From positions 62,001 to 126,000 of the forward strand of contig CAITUP010000099.1 of the NCBI GenBank assembly GCA_903895595.1: a stretch of DNA of 64,000 nucleotides, in the 5' to 3' direction. Positions 25,177-33,919 of this stretch are shown here, one piece after another. This DNA is from an uncultured Acetobacteraceae bacterium. GTDB lineage: Bacteria > Pseudomonadota > Alphaproteobacteria > Acetobacterales > Acetobacteraceae. Both the position numbers and the translations under genes were made by a program. A model generated the notes under the pieces. The model had not been told where the DNA came from and ran no database searches. It was given only the letters and a program-made list of their open reading frames with translations. Position 1 is the first letter of the stretch, and every line of letters starts with the position of its first letter.

Positions 25177-26301
25177 ATGCAACTATCCTTACAGACCTTC
25201 CCGCAACTTCTTCAGCGTATGTCGGCCGCAGTCCAAAGTTCCGCGGGTCGATTGTTCGATCTGTCGGTGGGATCGGTGTTGCGGGCGCTCCTGGAGGCCA
25301 ACGCATCGATAGCACTATGGATGCAATGGCTGATCATGCAAACTCTGAGCGTAACGCGGGCCGCGACCAGCGCCGGCACGGACCTCGACAGCTGGATGGC
25401 CGATTTTGCGCTGAGCCGTAAACCGTCCACCGTAGCAACCGGACTTGTGACGTTCACCAGGTTATCGACCGAGCGTCAGGCCTTAATACCGGTTGGAAGC
25501 CTTGTGAAATCGAACGTGGGCGACCTGATCTTTGCCGTTGCGACAGACAGCAATAATCCAGCTTGGTCTGCTGCCACGAATAGTTACGTCATTTCCGCCG
25601 GTATCGCGACGGTTACGGTGCCCGTAGCAGCTCAGCAATTTGGCGCCAGTGGAAACGTTGTACCGGGCGCGATATCGGTCATCGCCACCCCGCTGCCAGG
25701 CATCGATTTCGTCTCCAATACCAGCGCACTTGCTGGCGGTACCGATCCGGAAACCGACCAACGGTTTCGAGCACGGTTCCAGGACTATATTAACAGTCGC
25801 TCGCGGGCAACGCCCAGCGCCATTTCCTACGCGGTTTCATCCCTACAGCAATCCAGCCGCTTCAAACTACTGGAAAATACGGACCAAAACGGCGCATGGG
25901 CACCGGGACAATTCCTTCTGATCGTGGACGACGGCAGTGGCCATCCGACCAGCACATTCCTGACACAAGCCTACACAGCCGTTGACGCGGTCAGACCCAT
26001 TGGCGCCAAATTCGCGATTATTGGGCCCGACATCGTTTACGTAAATATAACACTGACCCTGGCAACCGGCTCGACCGCATTAGATCAAGCAACGGCCGCC
26101 TCGATTATAGCCTCCGTGACATCCTACGTCGAACAATTGCCGATAGGCGCAACACTGGCCGTCAGCCGTATCATCGAATGCGCCTATCATGCCGGCCATT
26201 TCCGCCAAAACATAGCGGGTGTGTCGATCAACAACGCGATATCCGATCTGGCGTGCTCACCTCACGGTGTTTTCAAAACCCAATCGGTCGTGGTGCACTG
26301 A
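25177..26301 (+). CDS. Baseplate J-like wedge protein
   Basis: A 374-residue baseplate wedge component of the gpJ / Mu gp47 family. Typical parts are the N-terminal helix pair with LFDLSVGSVLRALLEANASI near residue 27, GTDLDSWMADFALSRKP near 68, the beta domain VPVAAQQFGASGNVVPGAI near 150, and GGTDPETDQRFRARFQDYIN near 188. The protein looks complete. The gpI-like gene begins 1 base after its stop. Confidence 0.88.
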   Translation: MQLSLQTFPQLLQRMSAAVQSSAGRLFDLSVGSVLRALLEANASIALWMQWLIMQTLSVTRAATSAGTDLDSWMADFALSRKPSTVATGLVTFTRLSTERQALIPVGSLVKSNVGDLIFAVATDSNNPAWSAATNSYVISAGIATVTVPVAAQQFGASGNVVPGAISVIATPLPGIDFVSNTSALAGGTDPETDQRFRARFQDYINSRSRATPSAISYAVSSLQQSSRFKLLENTDQNGAWAPGQFLLIVDDGSGHPTSTFLTQAYTAVDAVRPIGAKFAIIGPDIVYVNITLTLATGSTALDQATAASIIASVTSYVEQLPIGATLAVSRIIECAYHAGHFRQNIAGVSINNAISDLACSPHGVFKTQSVVVH

Positions 26302-26302
26302 C

Positions 26303-26992
26303 GTGATCGGTGACCGAAGCGACATCGCGAGCCGCCTGCGCGCCGTATTGCCTACCAAATGGTTCGGTGACACGACGCCCATTCTGGATACAATTCTGAA
26401 CGGCCTCGGAGCCGGCTGGGAATATATCTACCAGTTCCAGCTATATGCTGAACAACAAACAAGATTGACCACCGCTTCCGATCTATGGCTCGATCTGGTT
26501 GCTGGCGATTTCTTCGGCGGTCGTGTTCGGCGCTCAACTGGCCAGTCCGACAGCGCCTTCAGGGCCGTCATTCAACGTATGCTATTGCGGGAACACGCAA
26601 CACGACCTGCCATGACATCGGCCCTGCTGACTTTGACAGGCCGTACGCCCAGGATATTCGAGCCTGCCAATACCTCGGACACCGGTGGTTACGCCAGCCC
26701 ACGATCCCCGGGTGCGCAACCTCAAGGCGGTGGCGTTGGCTATAACGTCGGCGGCGGATGGGGCAGCCTCGCACTGTCATACCAGTGTTTCATCACGGCA
26801 TTCCGACCGGTAGAAAATGGTGTCGCCTACGTTTCGGGATGGGGCATGAACGGTGCGGGCTATGGCGGCGGTCCTATCGAATATGCCAACCTCGATCTTT
26901 TGAACGGCCATGTAAGCGACGCCGATATTTTGAACGAAATAGCCAGCGTCGCGCCGGTCGGGATCGTGGCGTGGACGAACATCGTCTCTTGA
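26303..26992 (+). CDS. Tail protein I-like baseplate component
   Basis: A 229-residue protein in the gpI slot after gpJ, starting at GTG 26303 directly after the previous stop. The first 120 residues resemble gpI/Mu gp48 proteins, which bind the wedge and carry the fibres (WEYIYQFQLYAEQQTRLTTA near 38, LWLDLVAGDFFGGRVRR near 60). The C-terminal part is glycine-rich and unlike the classic family, perhaps a fibre-docking adaptation. Confidence 0.65.
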   Translation: MIGDRSDIASRLRAVLPTKWFGDTTPILDTILNGLGAGWEYIYQFQLYAEQQTRLTTASDLWLDLVAGDFFGGRVRRSTGQSDSAFRAVIQRMLLREHATRPAMTSALLTLTGRTPRIFEPANTSDTGGYASPRSPGAQPQGGGVGYNVGGGWGSLALSYQCFITAFRPVENGVAYVSGWGMNGAGYGGGPIEYANLDLLNGHVSDADILNEIASVAPVGIVAWTNIVS

Positions 26993-27018
26993 ATTCAATG
27001 CAAGCGGAGTGACAATAA

Positions 27019-28272
27019 ATGGATCGGATTATCGTATATCCCGGCGGGATTCCGCTTGACACCGATATTCTGGCGACCAACCAAAACACGATGATCGCAC
27101 TGGGATATCTCGCGCAAATGGTCCTTGGGACCAATCCGGTTGTGGATGGCTTGGTGTGTACCCCGACCGTTCCCCCGTCCATGGCCGTAACGGTATCGCC
27201 TGGGAGCATCACACAACTGTCGGTGGTCGATGTAACCGCTTATGGAACTTTGCCAGCCAATACGACAAGCCCATTGATCAAGATGGGCATCAGCTTGGCC
27301 GGCGGTGTATTCTCGCTGCAACCGCCGGCAACGCCAGGTCAAACCATTGCCTATCTGCTTGAGGCTACACTGCAGGAAGCGGACGTTAACCCTCTAACGC
27401 TGCCCTACTACAACGCTGCGAACCCGTCTCAACCGTACAGCGGTCCGACGAATTCTGGACAAGCGCAGGCGACCAGACGGGTACAGCAAGTCCAACTGCA
27501 AATGAAGGCCGGGACACCGGCCGCGACAGGGACGCAAATTCCACCGGGCGCGGACAGCGGGTGGATGGCCTTATACGTTGTTAGCGTCGGCTATGGCCAG
27601 ACAACGATCGACAGCACATCGATATCGGTTGCGCCGACCTCCCCAGCTCTATCATGGAAGCTTCCGTTTCTGCGACCAGGCTTCGGATCGGGAGTACAAA
27701 ATTTTTCCACCTCCGGAAGTTTCGTCGTTCCACCGGGAGTAAGTCAGGTCGAAGTTGAGCTTTGGGGGGGCGGTTCGGGCACTTTCGCGTCCGCGGCCGG
27801 CGCGCCCAGTGGCGGCGGTTCCGGCGGAGGATACGCGAGAAAGCGGATTGTAGGACTGAACCCAGGACAACAGATCACGGTGACGGTGGGCTCCGGCGGA
27901 AGCGCGGGCGCGGTCGGTGGCGCGGCTCCGGCCGCCGGCGGTACGTCCAGCTTCGGGTCTTTCGTGAGCGCGACGGGCGGAAGTCTGAACTATCTAGCTA
28001 CAACGGCATCGCCGCAAAACGGAGCGACACCACCCGGGGTGGGCGTCGGTGGGGATGTTAACCTGAATGGCTCAACCGGCCAGGCTGCATCGGCCAACCA
28101 AGGCGGCATGGGTGGGGCTGGCGCCATGGGAGGAAGCCAAAACAGTGGAACTACCGGTGTGAACGGTCTGTTCCCCGGCGGCGGCGCGTCTGGTGCTGGA
28201 ACCGGAGCGAATGGCTCTACGCCCTACGCAGGCGCTTCGGGCGCAGGCGGCCTCGTCGTGGTTCGGTGGTAG
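27019..28272 (+). CDS. Tail fibre-like protein with glycine-rich C-terminus
   Basis: A 417-residue protein with a GGAG ribosome binding site. The N-terminal 230 residues look like a fibre base (MDRIIVYPGGIPLDTDILAT, shared in style with other phage tail proteins). From about residue 235 a glycine-rich domain runs to the end, starting with FVVPPGVSQVEVELWGGG and ending GGLVVVRW. This matches the polyglycine-II-type glycine-rich domains found at phage fibre tips, which bind surface ligands. It probably forms part of the adhesion apparatus. Confidence 0.65.
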   Translation: MDRIIVYPGGIPLDTDILATNQNTMIALGYLAQMVLGTNPVVDGLVCTPTVPPSMAVTVSPGSITQLSVVDVTAYGTLPANTTSPLIKMGISLAGGVFSLQPPATPGQTIAYLLEATLQEADVNPLTLPYYNAANPSQPYSGPTNSGQAQATRRVQQVQLQMKAGTPAATGTQIPPGADSGWMALYVVSVGYGQTTIDSTSISVAPTSPALSWKLPFLRPGFGSGVQNFSTSGSFVVPPGVSQVEVELWGGGSGTFASAAGAPSGGGSGGGYARKRIVGLNPGQQITVTVGSGGSAGAVGGAAPAAGGTSSFGSFVSATGGSLNYLATTASPQNGATPPGVGVGGDVNLNGSTGQAASANQGGMGGAGAMGGSQNSGTTGVNGLFPGGGASGAGTGANGSTPYAGASGAGGLVVVRW

Positions 28273-28315
28273 TCGCTTCCTTGAAGTGCGACCCGATTAT
28301 GAAGAAATCAGAAAT

Positions 28316-28798
28316 ATGGTAAACACTGTAACGCACGTCTGGAAGCCAAGCTCCGCGAGGCTGGTCGTTATTGATTCCTTTGTGCCCGTACCCCGAGGAT
28401 CGGTCGCAGTCACTCCGGCACCGCTCAATTGGCCGACGAAAGATCCTCAGGATGTACTGGATTATCAAGTCGATATCACGCCTGCCGTGACCGGAAATCA
28501 TGGCGACACGATCGCGGCGCTTTCGGTATCCATCGCACCGGGCAATCCGGGCGATCTGACTCTGAACAGTATGGCGGTCGACGGGCTATCCGCAGTGTTG
28601 TGGCTATCCGGGGGCTTTGCTGGAACTGTTTATACGGTCACTTTGTTGGTCTCGACAACAAACGGCCGGTCGATCCAACGCAGTGTGCTTTTGCCGGTCC
28701 TTGAATTGTCGAGTCCGGCAGTACCGGGCAACGCAATTCAAATCACCACCGGTGTGGTGATAACCGATCAAAACGGAAACCCGATTGTAGTCTCCTGA
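28316..28798 (+). CDS. Putative fibre-tail adaptor protein
   Basis: A 160-residue protein beginning at ATG 28316 (MVNTVTHVW); the longer upstream frame overlaps the previous gene and lacks support. It contains a proline-rich N-terminus (WPTKDPQDVLDYQVDITP near 45) and an immunoglobulin-like beta region (GDTIAALSVSIAPGNPGD onward), a combination seen in adaptors that hold fibres on contractile baseplates. The next gene encodes the largest fibre. Confidence 0.5.
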   Translation: MVNTVTHVWKPSSARLVVIDSFVPVPRGSVAVTPAPLNWPTKDPQDVLDYQVDITPAVTGNHGDTIAALSVSIAPGNPGDLTLNSMAVDGLSAVLWLSGGFAGTVYTVTLLVSTTNGRSIQRSVLLPVLELSSPAVPGNAIQITTGVVITDQNGNPIVVS

Positions 28799-28824
28799 CC
28801 CAGCCGCACAAGCTTGGGTATTTA

Positions 28825-28841
28825 GAAAAAGCTTCTTTTTC
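28825..28841 (+). other. A/T-rich hairpin before the large fibre gene
   Basis: GAAAAAG (28825-28831) and CTTTTTC (28835-28841) form a 7-base stem with a 3-base loop in the only sizeable spacer within the tail genes (28799-28865). The T-run lies inside the stem, so it is not a standard intrinsic terminator; it could reduce read-through into the fibre genes or mark an old module border. Confidence 0.3.
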
Positions 28842-28865
28842 GTCCACCGATAGGTAAACTTTGCG

Positions 28866-31800
28866 ATGCCGACTATTGACCAACTGGCGCCGGCGACGGC
28901 GGCATCCGACACGGATGAACTGTTAATCAGCCAAAGCGGCACGGCGCTAAAAATAACGCGTGCGCAGGTATTGGCGGGGGTGCAACCCGCGCTGGCGATC
29001 CCGTCGCACACGCTGCTTGGACGCGTATCCACTGGGCTTGGTGGGCCGGAGACGATATCGATCGGCACTAATCTATCTTTGAACGGTTCGACTCTGGTCG
29101 CCAGCGGGACCTCCTTTACCATCTCCCAACTCCCGGCCGGGACTGTTCCGGGACCAACCGACCAGGTCCCGCTCAGCCAAAACGGAACCAATACCGCGGT
29201 AACCTACGCGCAGTTGCTAAGCGGCCTGCCAAGTGTTCCCAATGTGAACGCCTCGGCGGCCGTTGTGGTGCCCACTGGAGCAACCGGCGGCGTCAAGCTG
29301 GCCGATTTCGCGGCGAGCGTTCTGCCGACGGCAGGCGGGACCATGTCCGGTCCGTTGGTTCTAAACGCGGCACCAACGACCGCGTCGCAGGCGGCCACGA
29401 AAGGCTATGTCGACGCGCAGTTGGCGACCTCGGTCCCCAAAAGCGGCGCCACCCTATCCGGTGCGCTAACCCTCGCAAGTGATCCGACGGTACCGTTGCA
29501 GGCCGCCACAAAGGGCTATGTCGACAGCCAAGTTGGCACCGCTGTTGCCAAATCCGGGAGCACCCTAACGGGCGCGCTCACGCTGGCCGGCGATCCATCG
29601 GCGACGCTCCAGGCGGCAACCAAGCAGTATGTGGACACCCGGGTCATCCGGAACGGCGATACCCTCACAGGGCCACTGACGCTCGCGGCCGACCCGACCT
29701 TGGCTCTACATGCCGCGACCAAGGCCTACGCGGACGCTCAAGCGGGGGCCGCCCTCTCAAAGTCAGGGGGAACACTGACCGGGCCGGTCACTCTGCCGGC
29801 CGATCCGACCGGGCCGCTGCACGCTTCGACGAAGCAATACGTCGATACGAGGGTATTCCGTAACGGCGACACCCTAACCGGGGCGCTGGTGCTGGCCGCC
29901 GATCCGGTTGCACCGCTGCAGGCAACAACAAAGGGATACGTCGACACACAGGTTGCGACCTCTTTGCCGAAGGCCGGTGGGTCGATAACCGGGAGCTTAA
30001 CCTTATCGGGAGACCCCACGACCGCCCTCGGCGCAGCCACCAGGCAATACGCCGACGCCAGGGTACTGCGAAGCGGCGACACATTAACCGGTGCCCTGAC
30101 CTTGGCGACCGACCCTGTCGGACCGCTGCAAGCGTCCACAAAGCAGTATGTCGATACTCAGATCGCAACGGCGCTTCCGAAAAGCGGTGGCACCCTCACC
30201 GGAGCCTTACAGCTGGCCACCGACCCCTCAGCGCCTGGTCAAGCAGCGACAAAACACTATGTCGATGCCCAGATTAGCGGCACATTGCCGCTTAGCGGCG
30301 GGACGTTGACCGGCGCGCTCGCCTTGGCGGGGACTCCCAGTGCGGGGGCACAGGCGGCGAACAAGCAATACGTGGACGCACAGGTCGCGACAGCCGTGCC
30401 TCTGAGCGGCGGCACGATGACCGGCACTTTGACGCTGGTCGCCGACCCGACTGCGGCACTGGGCGCCGCGACCAAGCACTATGTCGATACCACCGCCGTT
30501 GGAACCGGGGTGATCAACATTAAGGCCGCCCCCTACAATGCCAAACTGGATGGCGTGACCGACGATACCGCAGCGTTCAAGGCAGCGTATCTGGCCGCCC
30601 CGGCCGGTTCGACCATTTACGTGCCCTTCGGTGTCACCGTCATTCAGAACCCCACGTCGTGGGGCATCGACATCACCAAGCCGGTCAAGTGGGTCGTCGA
30701 CGGCGCTACTTTGGCCAATGGAACCACGCTCGCCTCCGCGATACCGACCGGAGGCGGGCCGACGTCGATATGCCTGCCAGGGTTCGTCGTCGGAAACACA
30801 ACCTTTGGGTCTGAGGTATCCAAGTCAAGCTCGCAACCCACGGATTTCGCAGTCTCGCATTCGTCGTATATCGTCAGTCACAATGGTGGAACCAGCGGAG
30901 CCGTTATCTCGAATAGCCGAGCGGATACCATCATTTACAATAGCCCTAACGACTACGTTTGGGGGGGTATAGATCGCTTGGTTTGGGCGGGTGTTCAGAC
31001 TCCCAGCGCGAGCACCGCGGCCCAGCATGTCGCGCGCTATATACAAACAATCCGACAAACGCTCGGCACCGATTCGAGCGGCGCCGCGCTGCCACAACCG
31101 CAACTGTGGGCCGCCTGCCTCGAAATGCGCGATGTAACCGGCCAAGCATCCAGCAAAACCGGAGCGTGCCTGACTGTGGAGATGGACCTGGTCGCGAACG
31201 GCCCGGACGACGCCAATTGTAGACAAATCCAATCGCTTGTCGTTGCTCAAGCCAACACGTCAGGCGCGCCGGTCGAGGTTGGGACGGTCGTCGGTGTATA
31301 TCTCGCAGCCGGTTCGAGTGGCAGCGCGAAAACGGTGTTCGGAGTAAGTATTCCGTTCAGCCGTTCCATTTTGGACACCACCTATGCCGCGCAATTGACA
31401 GGCGCTACGGCGATCCGCTTAGCAGCAGGGCACGCTATCGCGTTCGAAGCAACCGGCAGCAATTACCTCGCCTACGACAGCCCTTCCAATACCCTGCGGT
31501 GGCATCAGGGCGGATTCTCCTATACCGTCGGAAAGGGCATAACCGTAGGGTGGCAATATGTTGCCTCCGGAAATGTCACCCTGCCGAACTATATTGCCGG
31601 CGACATCATCTTTCTGAATGGCAGCGGCACCTATACTGTCACTTTGCCGCCCGCCAATTCGGTCCCCAGCGGGGTGGGCTATACCTTTTCAACCACCGGG
31701 ACGGCAACTGTTACCATCTCACCATCGGGATCAGATGGTATCGATAATGGTCCGGTCGTCCTTCGCCCGAACGACCGGTATCATATCGTATCCGACAATA

Positions 31801-32039
31801 CCAATACATGGCACGAGATTTTCCGTACCAACGCTGTGGCGCCGAAATTTCTCGGCCCGCCGGTGTTGCCATCGTACACAGTCGTCACACTGCCATCCGC
31901 ACCTGGAACCGGCGCGAAAGCATTCGCGACGAATGGCCGGAAACCGGCCGATGCCGCGGGAGCCGGCACGGGCGTGGAAGTATTTTACGACGGCGCCCAT
32001 TGGATTTCGGTGTGTAGCGGAACCACGGTCCTGAGCTGA
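28866..32039 (+). CDS. Large tail fibre with repeat shaft and beta-helix-like tip
   Basis: A 1057-residue fibre. Residues 1-140 form an N-terminal module with two copies of a D-x-x-P/L-ISQ-x-G pattern, shared with the next protein. Residues 152-543 are 11 tandem units of 33 or 37 residues, each with SGGTLTGALTLA and QAATKQYVDTQ-like halves, a known trimeric shaft repeat. The segment NAKLDGVTDDTAAFKAA near residue 557 is the entry of pectate-lyase-like beta-helix domains used in tailspikes. The final 200 residues are beta-rich and contain TYTVTLPPANSVPSG near 920. Likely role: host-surface binding, possibly polysaccharide. Confidence 0.75.
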   Translation: MPTIDQLAPATAASDTDELLISQSGTALKITRAQVLAGVQPALAIPSHTLLGRVSTGLGGPETISIGTNLSLNGSTLVASGTSFTISQLPAGTVPGPTDQVPLSQNGTNTAVTYAQLLSGLPSVPNVNASAAVVVPTGATGGVKLADFAASVLPTAGGTMSGPLVLNAAPTTASQAATKGYVDAQLATSVPKSGATLSGALTLASDPTVPLQAATKGYVDSQVGTAVAKSGSTLTGALTLAGDPSATLQAATKQYVDTRVIRNGDTLTGPLTLAADPTLALHAATKAYADAQAGAALSKSGGTLTGPVTLPADPTGPLHASTKQYVDTRVFRNGDTLTGALVLAADPVAPLQATTKGYVDTQVATSLPKAGGSITGSLTLSGDPTTALGAATRQYADARVLRSGDTLTGALTLATDPVGPLQASTKQYVDTQIATALPKSGGTLTGALQLATDPSAPGQAATKHYVDAQISGTLPLSGGTLTGALALAGTPSAGAQAANKQYVDAQVATAVPLSGGTMTGTLTLVADPTAALGAATKHYVDTTAVGTGVINIKAAPYNAKLDGVTDDTAAFKAAYLAAPAGSTIYVPFGVTVIQNPTSWGIDITKPVKWVVDGATLANGTTLASAIPTGGGPTSICLPGFVVGNTTFGSEVSKSSSQPTDFAVSHSSYIVSHNGGTSGAVISNSRADTIIYNSPNDYVWGGIDRLVWAGVQTPSASTAAQHVARYIQTIRQTLGTDSSGAALPQPQLWAACLEMRDVTGQASSKTGACLTVEMDLVANGPDDANCRQIQSLVVAQANTSGAPVEVGTVVGVYLAAGSSGSAKTVFGVSIPFSRSILDTTYAAQLTGATAIRLAAGHAIAFEATGSNYLAYDSPSNTLRWHQGGFSYTVGKGITVGWQYVASGNVTLPNYIAGDIIFLNGSGTYTVTLPPANSVPSGVGYTFSTTGTATVTISPSGSDGIDNGPVVLRPNDRYHIVSDNTNTWHEIFRTNAVAPKFLGPPVLPSYTVVTLPSAPGTGAKAFATNGRKPADAAGAGTGVEVFYDGAHWISVCSGTTVLS
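29319..30494 (+). repeat. Eleven tandem fibre-shaft repeats
   Basis: Within the large fibre gene, 392 codons divide into 11 units of 33 or 37 codons (the first 38). Units 2-8 strictly alternate 37 and 33; units 9 and 10 are 37 and unit 11 is 33. The 33-codon units end in YVDTR or similar directly before a VxRNGDTLTG start, whereas 37-codon units carry an extra VATA-like spacer. DNA identity between units is diverged, so this is not a recent expansion. Confidence 0.85.
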
Positions 32040-32065
32040 CAATCCAGCACCGCAGAGGTAATATC

Positions 32066-33919
32066 ATGCCAACCATTTCCCAACTCCCCGTGACGCAAAC
32101 CGTTGTCGCCGCGGATTCGGTTCCCATCAGCCAAGGGGGCTCCGTTCACGCCGTCAGCGTTGGCGCGCTTTTGGCCTCGACTCAACCGGCTATCATCGTC
32201 CAAACCGGTGCGCTGCTCGGGCGCGTGAGCCTGGGCGCCGGTGGCCCGGAGGCAATCGCCGTCGGTGCCGGCTTGGCGTTGAACCAGAGTACACTACAGG
32301 CTACCCCATTCGATTATGGCACATTGCCAACAGCGAGTGTACTGCCGACGACCGCAAGCGTCGTGGTGACCAACGGTGGAACCGATTCACACCTCCTCGG
32401 CCTGACCACGTTGCGCGGCCTGTTCTCGGCCGGAAATAACGTCACCATCAACGGCGGTGGTACAATATCGGCGTCAGGTGGTACGGTTGCCAGCAATTTC
32501 AGCATCGGCACGCTGGCAACGGCGACCGTCGCATCGGCAGCCGACCTACTTCCGATAAGCCAATCGGGAACGACCGGCGCGATCACCTATGCGAACCTGA
32601 TCAACGGTCAAACCATCGACCATGCCCAGCCGGCGGCAGCTGCCTCGGATGGAGATACGTTTTGGGTCGCGCAAGGCAGCAACACGATGCTCAGCCAAAC
32701 GTTTAGCGCGATTTGGCCATGGATTCTGGGTAAACTGGTAACGGCCAAGACACCTGTCGTCGAGCTCGCGGCGAATACGACCCTGGACGGCACCGTTCAC
32801 AACGCTCGCGTGTTGATCTGTAGCCAACCGGTCACGTTGACCCCGGTATCGGCTAATATGGGTAATGGATTTCAATGCGAAATCGTAAATCTCAGCTCCG
32901 GCACGGTCTCTTTCACCGGATCGATAGTGACGTCCTCCGGGGCCTCTAGTCTCGCCCCCGGACAGGCCGCGACTCTGCGATGCCTCACTTATTCAGCCGG
33001 GACAGTGTTATATGCATTTATAGGGGGCGGAGGGGCCGCTCCGTCCGTCCCAGGTCAGGTGACCGGTCTGACCAGCTCCGGGCAGACCACAAGCAGCATC
33101 ACTCTGACTTGGAACGCTCCCACGACGGGTGCGACACCGACAGGATATTTGGTGCAATTCAGGCCGACCGGCACATCGGTTTGGTCCGTGGTCACCCAAT
33201 CGCTCACCAGTCCCGGATGTTCGGTGACGGCGCTGACATCGAATACATCTTACGATTTTTGCGTGTTCGCGACGAATGGGGCGGGGTCCGGGGTCGGGTC
33301 CTCGATATTTACCATCGCTACCACGGCGATAAACAGCACCCCCGGCATTGTGACTGGGCTGATGGCAGGAACCATCACGTCCGCCAGCGTGCAGTTGACT
33401 TGGCAAGCGCCATCCAGCGGCGCCGCGCCCACCAGTTATACGGTCCAATACCGCGTAACAGGGGCGACTTCATGGACCGGCGCCGTGACCGGCGTAAGTG
33501 TCACCGCGGCGACCGTCAGTGGACTTTCCAGCAGGACATCGTACGATTTCAGTGTCTTCGGCACAAATACGGCCGGGTCCGGCCCAACGTCGTTGGTCAT
33601 GACAGCCAGCACAGCCGCACCGGCCGGAGCGGTTTCATCCATCGTGTGGAACGTTGCACCATTCGGCAGCTATACCCACGGATCGGGCGTCATAGGCGTC
33701 AATGTGCACGTTTCGCCGTCCAGCGCGGCGGTGCAGTTCGGTTTCTCGACGTCGGCAACCGTGCAACCGAGCAGCTGGACAGCCGGTGGCAACGTCAACA
33801 CCGATCTTTGGGGTGCCTACGTCCCCACTCCGCCCACGGCGGGCACATGGTATGCATGGGCAGCGGGCACCGATGGCAGCGCACCGACCGTCTATAGCTC
33901 TCCCTTCACGGTCACCTGA
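32066..33919 (+). CDS. Tail fibre/tip protein with two fibronectin type III domains
   Basis: A 617-residue protein whose first 170 residues match the N-terminal module of the preceding fibre ([33 protein letters not shown] and a second [18 protein letters not shown]). This suggests both dock on the same baseplate site. Two fibronectin type III domains follow (about 325-420 and 425-510), each with the LTWxAP and TSYDF hallmarks. The C-terminal 100 residues are a further beta domain. FN3 domains on phage tips commonly give weak carbohydrate binding. The stop overlaps the next start (TGATG, 33917-33921). Confidence 0.7.
   Translation: MPTISQLPVTQTVVAADSVPISQGGSVHAVSVGALLASTQPAIIVQTGALLGRVSLGAGGPEAIAVGAGLALNQSTLQATPFDYGTLPTASVLPTTASVVVTNGGTDSHLLGLTTLRGLFSAGNNVTINGGGTISASGGTVASNFSIGTLATATVASAADLLPISQSGTTGAITYANLINGQTIDHAQPAAAASDGDTFWVAQGSNTMLSQTFSAIWPWILGKLVTAKTPVVELAANTTLDGTVHNARVLICSQPVTLTPVSANMGNGFQCEIVNLSSGTVSFTGSIVTSSGASSLAPGQAATLRCLTYSAGTVLYAFIGGGGAAPSVPGQVTGLTSSGQTTSSITLTWNAPTTGATPTGYLVQFRPTGTSVWSVVTQSLTSPGCSVTALTSNTSYDFCVFATNGAGSGVGSSIFTIATTAINSTPGIVTGLMAGTITSASVQLTWQAPSSGAAPTSYTVQYRVTGATSWTGAVTGVSVTAATVSGLSSRTSYDFSVFGTNTAGSGPTSLVMTASTAAPAGAVSSIVWNVAPFGSYTHGSGVIGVNVHVSPSSAAVQFGFSTSATVQPSSWTAGGNVNTDLWGAYVPTPPTAGTWYAWAAGTDGSAPTVYSSPFTVT

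Noticed and set aside
28825-28841. Intrinsic terminator before the fibre gene
   Set aside because: The T-run is inside the stem rather than after it, and the stem is AT-rich; kept only as a low-confidence hairpin.
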